This document shows, in pieces, positions 42,216 to 52,185 of a stretch of 64,000 nt of DNA. The position numbers and the translations under genes are program-made. Origin of the DNA: Trichocoleus sp. FACHB-46 (GTDB lineage Bacteria > Cyanobacteriota > Cyanobacteriia > FACHB-46); NCBI RefSeq assembly GCF_014695385.1, contig NZ_JACJOD010000076.1, positions 1 to 64,000 on the forward strand, in the 5' to 3' direction. The number at the start of each line of letters is the position of its first letter. Position 1 is the stretch's first letter. Under the pieces are notes generated by a model. That model had not been told where the DNA came from and ran no database searches. It saw only the letters and a list, made by a program, of their open reading frames with translations.

Positions 42216-44810
42216 ATGACCAGTAGACCGCAGTTCCTGAGTTGTAGCCTTGGCCTGCTTGGGGTGGTGCCCGCTCTGATTGCTAGCCCTGCTTGGGCAC
42301 AGAGCAGCCAAATTACAAACGTTCAACTAAATCCCAAGGATGGCGGCTTAGAAGTTGTCTTGGAAACCAGCAATGGTGCTGCGGTTCGAGCTTTGACCAC
42401 CAGTTCTGGAAATACGCTCACCACGGATATCACAAATGCACAACTGCGCTTAGCGGGCCAAGAATCTTTTCGTCAAACCAATCCAGCGACGGGTATTGCC
42501 GAAGTCACTGTCACCTCACTGACCACAAATAGCGTACGGGTGACAATCGTTGGAGAGTCGGCTGTCCCCATCAGTGCGCTAACTCGTCAGGGAAATACAG
42601 TATTTTTAAACATCAATTCTGCGGGCGCGATCGCGACTGAAACATCTCCCACAGAATCCAACACGACAGAATCTGCCACCACTGAAACAAATACAACCGA
42701 GGCAGATACAACCGGGGCAGATACTGAAACCACCACAGAAGCGGAAGCTACTACTGAAGACGATAGTGCCGCAGATAGTAGCGCTGATGATGAGAGCGCT
42801 GAGGGTGAGAGTGATGCAATTCGGATTGTCGCGACCGATGATGAGGAGGAAGGTTACACAGTTAGACGCGCCACCTCTGCCACCAGAACAGAAGCTCCGC
42901 TGCGAGATACACCCCGTTCAATCCAGGTGGTACCAGAGCAAGTCTTAGAAGATCAGCGAGCAATTCGCGTTGGGGAGGCGCTCCAGAACGTTGCGGGTGT
43001 CGCTCAAGATGATAGCTTTGGAGGAACGCGCGATCGCTTTACCATTCGCGGATTCTCTCAGGACACCTTTTTGCGGAATGGCTTCCGCCAAAACCAACGC
43101 AGCTTACGAGAAAGCGTCAACGTTGAGCGGATTGAAGTTTTGCGCGGCCCAGCTTCGGTTCTCTATGGACAGCTAGAACCTGGCGGGGTAGTCAACCTGG
43201 TTACTGAGCAACCCTTATTTGATCCCGCTTATAGTGCTGAGTTATCGGTTGGTAGTTTTGGGCTGTTCCGTCCCAGCGTAGACCTAACAGGCCCAGTTAA
43301 TAACGATGGTTCGGTGCGCTATCGCCTCAACGCTGTGTTTGAAGGCGGCGGTAACTTCCGCGATTTTGATCAAGATACCGATCGCTTCTTTGTGGCTCCT
43401 GTTCTGGCTTGGGATATTGGCGATCGCACCTCTGTAGTGTTTGAGGCTGACTACCTCAAAGACAAGCGCCCCTTTGACCGAGGCATTGTCGCCATTGGTG
43501 AAGGAATTGCCGATATCCCCTACGATCGCGTGTTGGGTCATCCCGATGACGAAGGTGAAGTTGAAGAATTTTCGGTTGGTTACCAGCTAGAACATGAACT
43601 CAACGATAACTGGAAAATCCGCAACGGTTTACGGTTTACCAAGGCGGATACCTTTGACTACCGCGCTGACTCCTGGTTTATTCAAGATAGCGGTCAACTC
43701 GATCGCCGCTTCTTATCTAACGATGACGAGTCAGACACCCTAGACGTGCAGACCAACATCACCGGGAAGTTTTCGACGGGTGCGATCGACCACACCCTCT
43801 TGGTTGGGGTAGATTTTGGTCGGACATCGCGAGAAGGGACACAAAAATCTTTACCTGGTGATCCTGACTTCCCGATTGATATCTTTAATCCGGTTTATGG
43901 CGATCGCCCTGATATCTCGGAACTGACTGAGCCAGTTCGGGACGATGGCAGTCGGATCAATACGGTAGGGCTTTATCTGCAAGACCAAATTGACCTGACT
44001 GATAACTTGATCTTGCTTGCGGGTGGACGCATCGACTTCTTTGATCAATCCACCACCAACAACTTGTCAGGCCGAGAGTTTGAGCAGGACGATAATGCCT
44101 TCAGTCCACAAGTTGGTTTGGTCTACCAGCCAATTGAACCGATTTCTCTTTATGGCAGCTTCAGCCGCTCCTTTGTCCCCTCTCGATCCATCCGGGCCGA
44201 CGGCTCTCCCCTAGATCCCGAACGTGGTACTCAGTATGAAGTTGGGGTGCGGGGTGAGTTTCTAGATGGTCGGTTGGTTACGAACTTAGCTGCTTTTGAG
44301 CTGACGAAAACCAACATTGCCACCCGTGACCCCAACAACAGACGCTTTAGCGTGCCTGTCGGTGAAGTGCGTAGCCGAGGGATTGAACTGGATGTCACCG
44401 GAGAGCTAGCTCCAGGTTGGAATGTCATTGCCTCCTATGCCAACATTGATGCCGAAATCACCAAAGATAACTTGTTGACCGTAGGCAATCGGCTGACCAA
44501 CGTTCCCCGCAACAGTGGCAGCTTATGGTCTACCTATGAGATTCAGAGCGGCAACTTGCAAGGCTTCGGCTTTGGGGCTGGCTTGTTCTTTGTGGGCGAT
44601 CGCGCAGGGGATCTCGATGCTACCTTTGAGCTACCTAGCTATGTCCGCACCGATGCGGTTGTCTTCTACCGTCGGGATAACTGGCGAGCTGCGATTAACA
44701 TCAAGAACCTGTTTGATATCAATTATGTCGAGAACAGTGAAGGCTTCCGCGAATATATCAGCCCCGGCGAGCCCCTCACGATCATTGGTTCCTTGTCTGT
44801 ATCGTTCTAA
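42216..44810 (+). CDS. TonB-dependent siderophore receptor with AMIN domain
   Basis: An 864-residue outer-membrane receptor. The signal peptide ends near SPAWAQS (about 30). An AMIN domain follows (about 32-140), then a Thr/Glu/Asp-rich spacer (about 145-205), a TonB-box-like AIRIVAT, the plug (TPRSIQVVPEQVLEDQRA; ERIEVLRGPASVLYGQLEPG) and a beta-barrel ending in VSF with the C-terminal phenylalanine needed for BAM insertion. AMIN-headed receptors are characteristic of cyanobacteria. GAGGAG just before the ATG supports the start. It is divergent from the NRPS operon behind Fur-like sites and is the likely importer of the cluster's own ferric siderophore. Confidence 0.95.
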   Translation: MTSRPQFLSCSLGLLGVVPALIASPAWAQSSQITNVQLNPKDGGLEVVLETSNGAAVRALTTSSGNTLTTDITNAQLRLAGQESFRQTNPATGIAEVTVTSLTTNSVRVTIVGESAVPISALTRQGNTVFLNINSAGAIATETSPTESNTTESATTETNTTEADTTGADTETTTEAEATTEDDSAADSSADDESAEGESDAIRIVATDDEEEGYTVRRATSATRTEAPLRDTPRSIQVVPEQVLEDQRAIRVGEALQNVAGVAQDDSFGGTRDRFTIRGFSQDTFLRNGFRQNQRSLRESVNVERIEVLRGPASVLYGQLEPGGVVNLVTEQPLFDPAYSAELSVGSFGLFRPSVDLTGPVNNDGSVRYRLNAVFEGGGNFRDFDQDTDRFFVAPVLAWDIGDRTSVVFEADYLKDKRPFDRGIVAIGEGIADIPYDRVLGHPDDEGEVEEFSVGYQLEHELNDNWKIRNGLRFTKADTFDYRADSWFIQDSGQLDRRFLSNDDESDTLDVQTNITGKFSTGAIDHTLLVGVDFGRTSREGTQKSLPGDPDFPIDIFNPVYGDRPDISELTEPVRDDGSRINTVGLYLQDQIDLTDNLILLAGGRIDFFDQSTTNNLSGREFEQDDNAFSPQVGLVYQPIEPISLYGSFSRSFVPSRSIRADGSPLDPERGTQYEVGVRGEFLDGRLVTNLAAFELTKTNIATRDPNNRRFSVPVGEVRSRGIELDVTGELAPGWNVIASYANIDAEITKDNLLTVGNRLTNVPRNSGSLWSTYEIQSGNLQGFGFGAGLFFVGDRAGDLDATFELPSYVRTDAVVFYRRDNWRAAINIKNLFDINYVENSEGFREYISPGEPLTIIGSLSVSF

Positions 44811-44827
44811 GGATACCTAACCCCCAG

Positions 44828-44850
44828 CCCCTTCCCTATGAGGGAAGGGG
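44828..44850. repeat. hairpin repeat after the receptor gene
   Basis: CCCCTTCCCT, loop ATG, AGGGAAGGGG: a perfect 10-bp stem 18 bases after the receptor stop. It could cap the receptor mRNA. The ATG in the loop opens a reading frame into the next gene, but that is unlikely to be its true start. Related hairpins lie at 11891 and 47695. Confidence 0.7.
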
Positions 44851-44933
44851 AGCTAGAGATATTTGATCCATATTTTACGTATGTCATGAACATGCTCAGG
44901 GTGGTTCGACAACTCAAGTTCTACTCACAAGAG

Positions 44934-45977
44934 ATGGGAAAGATCTGGCGATCGCAACTGCCATCAGTCATGCAGGGATATCGCGATCGCTGGCTGCGGT
45001 TGAGTCTGCTGCTCTTGCTCACCCTCATGACAACAGTTGCCTGTGGTCGAGATGTCGTTTCTGATTCTGACTCTCAACCGTCATTAAGCACTCCTACCAC
45101 TACCGAGACGCGATCGGTTCAACATGCGATGGGGACGACTCAAGTGCCTGCCGCTCCCCAGCGAGTTGTGTCTTTGAGTTGGTTAGATACTGTGCTCTCC
45201 CTCGGTGTACAACCGATTGGTAGCAACCAAGTGAATGACTCTTATCTGCAGGAGCGGGCGGCGGGTATTCCCAATGTGGGGCGGTCTGGTGCTCCGAGTC
45301 TAGAAAAGATTTTGGCACTCAAGCCTGATCTGATTTTGGGGTGGCAGACAGACCACAAAGCCATCTATCCGCAATTGTCTCGCATTGCGTCTACGGTAAT
45401 TGATAGTGGAGAGGGTAGCGGAGCTTGGAAGAAGACATTGCAACTTTATGCCCAAGCCCTTGGCAAAACGGCTGAAGCTGAGCAACTAATGGCCAAGTAC
45501 AAAGCCCGTTTAGCAGAGTTCAAACAAAAGATGGGTGCCTCTGGTTCCCAGCCAGATCAAACCCAGGTATCAGTGGTGCGTGTTTATCCAGATGGCATCA
45601 GCCTTTATTTAAAGGACTCCTTCTGTGGCACGATTTTGGCGGATGCGGGGTTATCTCGTCCGTCTACTCAAAGTTTGAGTGCTTCAGAAGCAAAGGCTTT
45701 GGGTGGCAATCCGGTGCAGTTGTCGATTAGTCGAGAGCTATTGAGTCAGGCAGATGGAGATGTCTTGTTTGTCTGGACAGGGGAGAATGATGCCAAATCA
45801 GCTCAGGCTGCTCAGAAGCAATTGGAGCAACTCAAGTCTGATCCCCTCTGGGCGAATCTAAAAGCTGTGAAACAAAACCGTGTTTATCAAGTACCCAAGT
45901 ACTGGATTGGCAGTGGCCCGATCGCAGCCAATTTGGTTATTGATGACTTGTTCAAATATTTGGTCGATGAGGCTTAG
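44934..45977 (+). CDS. iron-siderophore ABC transporter substrate-binding lipoprotein (FecB-like)
   Basis: A periplasmic binding protein of the FecB/FhuD (Peripla_BP_2) type. A hydrophobic run (LRLSLLLLLTLMTTVACG) ends in a lipobox with the lipidated cysteine. PQRVVSLSWLDTVLSLGVQP and IGSNQV start the first lobe, GRSGAPSLEKILALKPDLIL follows, and the second lobe ends with VYQVPKYWIGSG. It would hand the ferric siderophore from the receptor to the permeases encoded at 53246-55367. Start is uncertain: ATGs at 44838 (in a hairpin loop), 44886, 44934 and 44967 are all in frame and none has a clear ribosome site; 44934 leaves a usual lipoprotein leader. The next gene starts two bases after the stop. 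Confidence 0.9.
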   Translation: MGKIWRSQLPSVMQGYRDRWLRLSLLLLLTLMTTVACGRDVVSDSDSQPSLSTPTTTETRSVQHAMGTTQVPAAPQRVVSLSWLDTVLSLGVQPIGSNQVNDSYLQERAAGIPNVGRSGAPSLEKILALKPDLILGWQTDHKAIYPQLSRIASTVIDSGEGSGAWKKTLQLYAQALGKTAEAEQLMAKYKARLAEFKQKMGASGSQPDQTQVSVVRVYPDGISLYLKDSFCGTILADAGLSRPSTQSLSASEAKALGGNPVQLSISRELLSQADGDVLFVWTGENDAKSAQAAQKQLEQLKSDPLWANLKAVKQNRVYQVPKYWIGSGPIAANLVIDDLFKYLVDEA

Positions 45978-45979
45978 AT

Positions 45980-46330
45980 ATGTCTCAGCACACCTTGTTT
46001 ATTTGTAAAGGCTGTGGTCCTGACCGCAAGGGCAGTTCGCCTCATCTCCTCGATGAAGTATTGGCATCTAATGCAGATCAAGCATCCGGGTTGCAGATTG
46101 AAGCAACAAGTTGTTTATGGACCTGCGATCGCCCCTGCTCTGCCTCCTTGATCTGTCCCGGCAAGTACAGCTATCACTTCACAGATTTGTCACCGGATCA
46201 AGCCAGCGATCTGTTGACTTTTGCCGCTCAGTACCAGGACAGTGGAGATGGCTATGTCAAACCGCCCAAGATGCCAGAATCGTTGCTGCCTAAACTGCTA
46301 GTCCGTATTCCTTCGCCTCCGGCTGCTTGA
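45980..46330 (+). CDS. DUF1636 ferredoxin-like metal-binding protein
   Basis: A 116-residue protein of the DUF1636 family. Cysteines at 9, 12, 45, 49, 53 and 59 (FICKGCG; CLWTCDRPCSASLIC) suggest a metal site or a [2Fe-2S] cluster on a thioredoxin-like ferredoxin fold. There is no signal peptide, so it is cytoplasmic. It is packed between the binding-protein gene (2 bases) and the exporter gene (contiguous), hence co-transcribed with siderophore transport genes. A role in reduction or release of iron from the imported complex, or in iron sensing, is inference; I know of no proven function for the family. Confidence 0.75.
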   Translation: MSQHTLFICKGCGPDRKGSSPHLLDEVLASNADQASGLQIEATSCLWTCDRPCSASLICPGKYSYHFTDLSPDQASDLLTFAAQYQDSGDGYVKPPKMPESLLPKLLVRIPSPPAA

Positions 46331-47686
46331 ATGGAACCCAATCAACCTACTAGCCTGCGGAAATTTCTCATTCTTTGGAGTGGGCAGGTAGCCTCAGTGC
46401 TCGGCACAGAGATGACCAACTTTGCGATCACGCTTTGGGCTTGGGAACTCACAGGTCAGGCAACTCCGCTAGCTTTGATTTTTTTCTTTACTCGCACTCC
46501 GAAGGTAATTGCGGCTTCCTTTGCAGGTGTACTCGTCGATCGCTGGAATCGCAAGCAATTGATGATGATCGGCGATGGCATGGCAGGGATATCTACGGTG
46601 GTGCTTCTCAGCTTGCTGCTCACTGATCAGTTAGCGATTTGGCATCTGTATGTTGCGGGAGCAGTGAATGGTCTGTTTGGTTACTTCCAAGACCTGGCCT
46701 ATTCTACTTCCATGTCGCAGATTGTGCCTAAGCAGCACTATGCCAGAGCCACCGCGATGGATTCCTATCTCACCTATTCCGGTTCGGCAATCTTAGCTCC
46801 GGCGATCGCAGGTATTCTCTATCCACTGATTAAGCTTCCAGGCATCCTCCTGATTGATCTGGTCACTTTTCTGATAGCGGTTGGCACCGTTTGGTTTACG
46901 ACCATTCCTCAACCCAAAGTTGAAGCGAAACCGTTCTCCAGAGAGCAGCTTTGGGAAGAGTTTACCTTTGGTTTTCGCTATATTTTCCGCCATCCCAGTT
47001 TATTAGCAATTCTCCTGTTTTTATTAAATTCTAATCTCCTTACCAATGCAGCCTGGGCGATTCAACCTGTGATGATCTTGGCGCGTAGTCAAGATAATGC
47101 CACAGCCCTTGCTAGTGTTCAAGCCGCGATCGGGATTGGGGGCGTGGTTGGCGGTGTCCTGCTGAGTGTCTGGGGCGGTCCCAAACGACGCATTCATGGT
47201 CTACTCCTAGGCCAAACTTTTGGTGAACTCAGCAGTGTATTTTTGGGATTATCAAACTCCTTACCGCTTTGGATGGGCACAGGGTTTCTGGCTGCTATCT
47301 TTTCTCCGTTTATTGGTAGCTCCAATCAAGCGATTTGGCTCTCCAAGGTTGATCCAGCGGTTCAGGGAAAGGTGTTTGCCTCGCGTTATCTGATTGCGCA
47401 ATTGGCGGCACCTCTAGGACTGGCGATCGCGGGTCCCTTAGCTGATAAAGTCTTTGAGCCTGCCATGCAACCCGGAGGCTTTCTCACGCCTCTTTTTAGC
47501 GGTATCTTCGGCACAGGAAACGGTGCAGGCATGGCGCTGCAATTCACTTTATTCTCTATTTTAGGCGTGCTGGTAGGTGTAGGCGGATATGCTTTTCGTA
47601 CTTTACGAGATGTAGAAACACTGGTACCTGATTATGACATTAAGACCTCTGACCCAACCCGTTCTCTAGTAGGAAAGGAGCGCTAA
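46331..47686 (+). CDS. MFS exporter, EntS-like (siderophore export)
   Basis: A 451-residue major facilitator protein of the EntS/MFS_3 type with about 12 hydrophobic segments. The start SLRKFLILWSGQVASVLGTE and the loop FAGVLVDRWNRKQLMM (motif A equivalent) are typical. It follows the DUF1636 gene with no gap. Relatives in enterobacteria (EntS) and in cyanobacterial schizokinen clusters export siderophores across the inner membrane; the context points to the same role here. A hairpin repeat follows nine bases after the stop. Confidence 0.9.
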   Translation: MEPNQPTSLRKFLILWSGQVASVLGTEMTNFAITLWAWELTGQATPLALIFFFTRTPKVIAASFAGVLVDRWNRKQLMMIGDGMAGISTVVLLSLLLTDQLAIWHLYVAGAVNGLFGYFQDLAYSTSMSQIVPKQHYARATAMDSYLTYSGSAILAPAIAGILYPLIKLPGILLIDLVTFLIAVGTVWFTTIPQPKVEAKPFSREQLWEEFTFGFRYIFRHPSLLAILLFLLNSNLLTNAAWAIQPVMILARSQDNATALASVQAAIGIGGVVGGVLLSVWGGPKRRIHGLLLGQTFGELSSVFLGLSNSLPLWMGTGFLAAIFSPFIGSSNQAIWLSKVDPAVQGKVFASRYLIAQLAAPLGLAIAGPLADKVFEPAMQPGGFLTPLFSGIFGTGNGAGMALQFTLFSILGVLVGVGGYAFRTLRDVETLVPDYDIKTSDPTRSLVGKER

Positions 47687-47694
47687 GTTCAAAG

Positions 47695-47717
47695 CCCCTC
47701 GCCTGTGAGGCGAGGGG
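47695..47717. repeat. hairpin repeat after the exporter gene
   Basis: CCCCTCGCCT, loop GTG, AGGCGAGGGG: a perfect 10-bp stem with a 3-base loop, same layout as at 44828 but different arm sequence. There is no T-run, so it is not a classical terminator; it may act as an mRNA end or be a dispersed repeat. Confidence 0.65.
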
Positions 47718-47788
47718 TTCGGGGAGGAGTTGGCAAGAGCTTTAAGTTGCTCCAAAGAACTTATATATTTACAGTTCATATTTAGCTT

Positions 47789-49918
47789 ATGAAATATTTC
47801 CTTTCTCGCCTGTCTCAGCGGCAACTTATTCGGCTGTACTCATTGCTGCTAGCCATTGTATTGATATTAATCATCATCACCTCTGGCCCGTTGGGTCAAG
47901 CTGCCAGCACCGAGATTTTGTGGGATACCTATGGAGTGCCACATATCTCTAGCAACCGCACACCCGATCTGTTTCGCGCTTTTGGCTGGGCACAGATGCA
48001 GAGCCACGCCAATCTCCTATTGCGGCTCTATGGTCAGGCTCGCGGGCGGGCAGCGGAATACTGGGGCGAAGACTATGCGGAATCGGATCAATGGGTGCGT
48101 AAAATGGGCATCCCAGAGCGATCGCAAGCTTGGTACAAAGCCCAAACGCCCAAGTTTCGCCAATATCTGGATACCTTTGCTGCTGGGATCAACGCCTATG
48201 CCAAAGCTCATCCTGACCAGATCGAGGACGATCTGAAAGCTGTACTTCCTATCTCACCTGTAGATGTGCTGGCACATACTCAGCGAGTACTGCACTTCAC
48301 ATTTGTCGTCAATCCAGAAGAACTGCAAGCGACACTCGCCAAAGCAGATCCCGGAGAACCCGTAGGCGGATCAAATGGTTGGGCGATCGCACCCTCTCAC
48401 TCGGCCAGTGGTAAAGCGATGTTGCTGGCGAACCCCCATCTCCCTTGGGCAGATTTGTTTCTTTGGTACGAAGCTCAAATAACGGCTCTTGGTATCGATG
48501 CTTATGGTGCAACTCTGGTGGGCGTTCCAGTGCTAGCGATCGCCTTTAATGACGCGATGGGCTGGACTCACACCGTCAACACCTATGACGGCTGGGACGC
48601 TTACGCATTAACTTCGCGAGATGGCGGCTATGAGTTTGATGGGCAAGTGCGTCCCTTCGATACGGAGACTCAAACCCTCAAAGTCAAGCAAAAAGATGGT
48701 TCTTGGCAAGAGCAAACCCTAACTATTCAACGCTCGGTGCATGGCCCCGTGGTCGCAGAACCCAAGGGACAAGCGATCGCCCTTCGAGTATCAGGTTTAG
48801 ATAGAGCTAGAGGTTTAGAGCAATGGTGGAAAATGGCCTGCGCCACCAACTTAAGCGAGTTTGAAACAGCTCTCAAGCGTATGCAGCTTCCCATGTTTAC
48901 GGTTCTGTATGCCGATCGCGACGGACATATTCTCAACTTTTTCAATGGTCAAGTTCCGGTTCGCCAAGAAGGTACTTTTGCAGATTGGTCAGGCGTAATT
49001 CCTGGTAATACCTCAAAGACGCTGTGGACTCGTATCCATGCTTACGAAGATCTCCCTCGTGTTGTTGACCCCAAAACCGGTTGGTTGCAAAATGCCAATG
49101 ATGCACCCTGGACAACCACCTTACCCGCAGCCCTAAATCCTGATGATTTTCCCGCTTATATCGCCCCTCGTGATGTCCTTTACTTCCGCGCCCAGCGATC
49201 GCTGCGAATGTTGATGGAAGACCCGAAGATCTCCTTTGAGGAATTGATTCGCTACAAGCACTCCACCCGCATGGAACTAGCCGATCGGATTCTGGATGAT
49301 CTCACGACTGCTGCCAAATCCTCCACTGATCCCCTCATCAAACAAGCGATCGCAGTTTTGCAAAAGTGGGATCGCCAAGCCGAAGCCAAGAGTCGCGGTG
49401 CTGTTCTCTTCAAAGCCTGGAATGATTTAATGGATCGCTCCAAATTATTTGCCATCCCTTGGGATGAGAAATCTCCTCTTACGACCCCAGATGGCTTAGC
49501 TGATCCTGAAGCGGCGATCACTGCTCTCAAAACTGCTGCCACTGAACTTCTCAAGAACTATGGAGCGCTAGATATTGCTTGGGGAGACGTTTTTCGGCTC
49601 AAGTCCGAGGCTAATAATCTGCCTGCTAATGGAGGCCCTGGTGGGTTGGGCATCTTCCGCACTGTCAACTATACCCCTGCCGAGGAAGGCCAGTTTCAAG
49701 CCATCGATGGAGATAGCTTCGTTGCCGTGATCGAATTCTCTAATCCAGTTCGGGCGCAGGCTCTAACCAGCTACGGCAATGCCACCCAGCCCGATATGCT
49801 GCAAGGCAGCGATCAGCTCACCTTGATGTCCCAGAAAAAACTTCGCCCCGTCTGGCGATCGCGTCGGGATATCCTAGCTCATCTGAAATCTCGAACTGTC
49901 AACTTTGGCAAAGACTGA
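47789..49918 (+). CDS. penicillin acylase/PvdQ-family Ntn hydrolase, periplasmic
   Basis: A 709-residue precursor of an N-terminal-nucleophile acylase. A signal anchor (RLYSLLLAIVLILIIITSG) precedes an alpha subunit with DTYGVPHISS and FRAFGWAQMQ. The autoprocessing point is at GGSNGWAIAPS, making Ser195 the nucleophile of the beta subunit; SGKAMLLANPHLPW follows. Known parallel: PvdQ removes the myristoyl group from the pyoverdine precursor in the periplasm. As the cluster opens with a fatty acyl-AMP ligase, this enzyme could trim the acyl tail of the siderophore after export; alternatively it hydrolyses acyl-homoserine lactones. It has its own 100-base upstream gap after the exporter gene. 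Confidence 0.88.
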   Translation: MKYFLSRLSQRQLIRLYSLLLAIVLILIIITSGPLGQAASTEILWDTYGVPHISSNRTPDLFRAFGWAQMQSHANLLLRLYGQARGRAAEYWGEDYAESDQWVRKMGIPERSQAWYKAQTPKFRQYLDTFAAGINAYAKAHPDQIEDDLKAVLPISPVDVLAHTQRVLHFTFVVNPEELQATLAKADPGEPVGGSNGWAIAPSHSASGKAMLLANPHLPWADLFLWYEAQITALGIDAYGATLVGVPVLAIAFNDAMGWTHTVNTYDGWDAYALTSRDGGYEFDGQVRPFDTETQTLKVKQKDGSWQEQTLTIQRSVHGPVVAEPKGQAIALRVSGLDRARGLEQWWKMACATNLSEFETALKRMQLPMFTVLYADRDGHILNFFNGQVPVRQEGTFADWSGVIPGNTSKTLWTRIHAYEDLPRVVDPKTGWLQNANDAPWTTTLPAALNPDDFPAYIAPRDVLYFRAQRSLRMLMEDPKISFEELIRYKHSTRMELADRILDDLTTAAKSSTDPLIKQAIAVLQKWDRQAEAKSRGAVLFKAWNDLMDRSKLFAIPWDEKSPLTTPDGLADPEAAITALKTAATELLKNYGALDIAWGDVFRLKSEANNLPANGGPGGLGIFRTVNYTPAEEGQFQAIDGDSFVAVIEFSNPVRAQALTSYGNATQPDMLQGSDQLTLMSQKKLRPVWRSRRDILAHLKSRTVNFGKD

Positions 49919-49957
49919 AACCATAACATTCACCCAAGTCATCTGAATAGAAATAAT

Positions 49958-49996
49958 ATGCCGCCTAAACACTCAGCTTGAGCAACTAGGCGGCAT
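49958..49996. terminator. hairpin between convergent genes (acylase side)
   Basis: ATGCCGCCTA and TAGGCGGCAT form a 10-bp perfect stem with a 19-base loop, 40 bases after the acylase stop. The loop itself contains CTCA...TGAG. No T-run follows, so termination efficiency is uncertain. Confidence 0.5.
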
Positions 49997-50071
49997 TACT
50001 AATATGGATGAAATCAAAAGCTATAAACGTCTTGCGGTTCTTCATCCTCCGCAGCGTTTGCTACAGCATTA

Positions 50072-50114
50072 ACCCATGTCTAGCAACCATCTCATAAAGC
50101 TACTAGACATGGGT
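50072..50114. terminator. hairpin between convergent genes (TonB side)
   Basis: ACCCATGTCTAG and CTAGACATGGGT form a perfect 12-bp stem with a 19-base loop, 37 bases after the TonB stop on the minus strand. It could act in both directions between the converging acylase and TonB genes. Confidence 0.5.
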
Positions 50115-50130
50115 CAATTGACCAGGTTAG

Positions 50131-51830
<1,700 letters not shown>

Positions 51831-52056
51831 TTGCTGTATTGATGAGAAAGCTTATTGCAAATATTTCTAGCTGACTTGCCCATCCTAAAATTCAACTGCT
51901 GTGCTGTCAATCCATTAAAGGGGATTAACTGGATATTAGGCTTAAATCTGCGATCGCCAGGCTCCCAGGGATTTCTGAATGCTGAAATATTGAGATACAA
52001 GGAGTTCAGGGATTTTATTAGTTCTAAAATTATCACTTCTTAGTAAATGCGAATGC

Positions 52057-52085
52057 TTGACATTAACTACCACAAGACCTAATCT
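52057..52085 (+). promoter_or_regulatory. predicted promoter of the exbB operon
   Basis: TTGACA (52057-52062), 17 bases, TAATCT (52080-52085), about 100 bases before the exbB ATG, inside the 355-base TonB/exbB intergenic region. Apart from this promoter and the adjoining inverted repeat I see no other defined element there. Confidence 0.5.
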
Positions 52086-52104
52086 CTTTTGAGAAGAGAT
52101 GTCA
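52082..52104. promoter_or_regulatory. inverted repeat and weak Fur-like site at the exbB promoter
   Basis: ATCTCTT-TTGAG-AAGAGAT is a perfect 7-bp inverted repeat overlapping the -10 box. TGAGAAG-A-GATGTCA (52090-52104) shares one good Fur half-site. Either an operator or an RNA hairpin at the start of the leader. Confidence 0.4.
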
Positions 52105-52185
52105 ATAGTAGGTCTCTTCTGTCATCGTCCTCTCAAATAACTTCGCTGGCTGAAGAGGTCAGCTCTATTTCCGCGTGAGCTAGAA

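Noticed and set aside
44838-44933. Upstream extension of the binding-protein gene to the ATG at 44838.
   Set aside because: That ATG is the loop of a perfect hairpin repeat, and the added 32 residues would precede the lipoprotein leader without any function.
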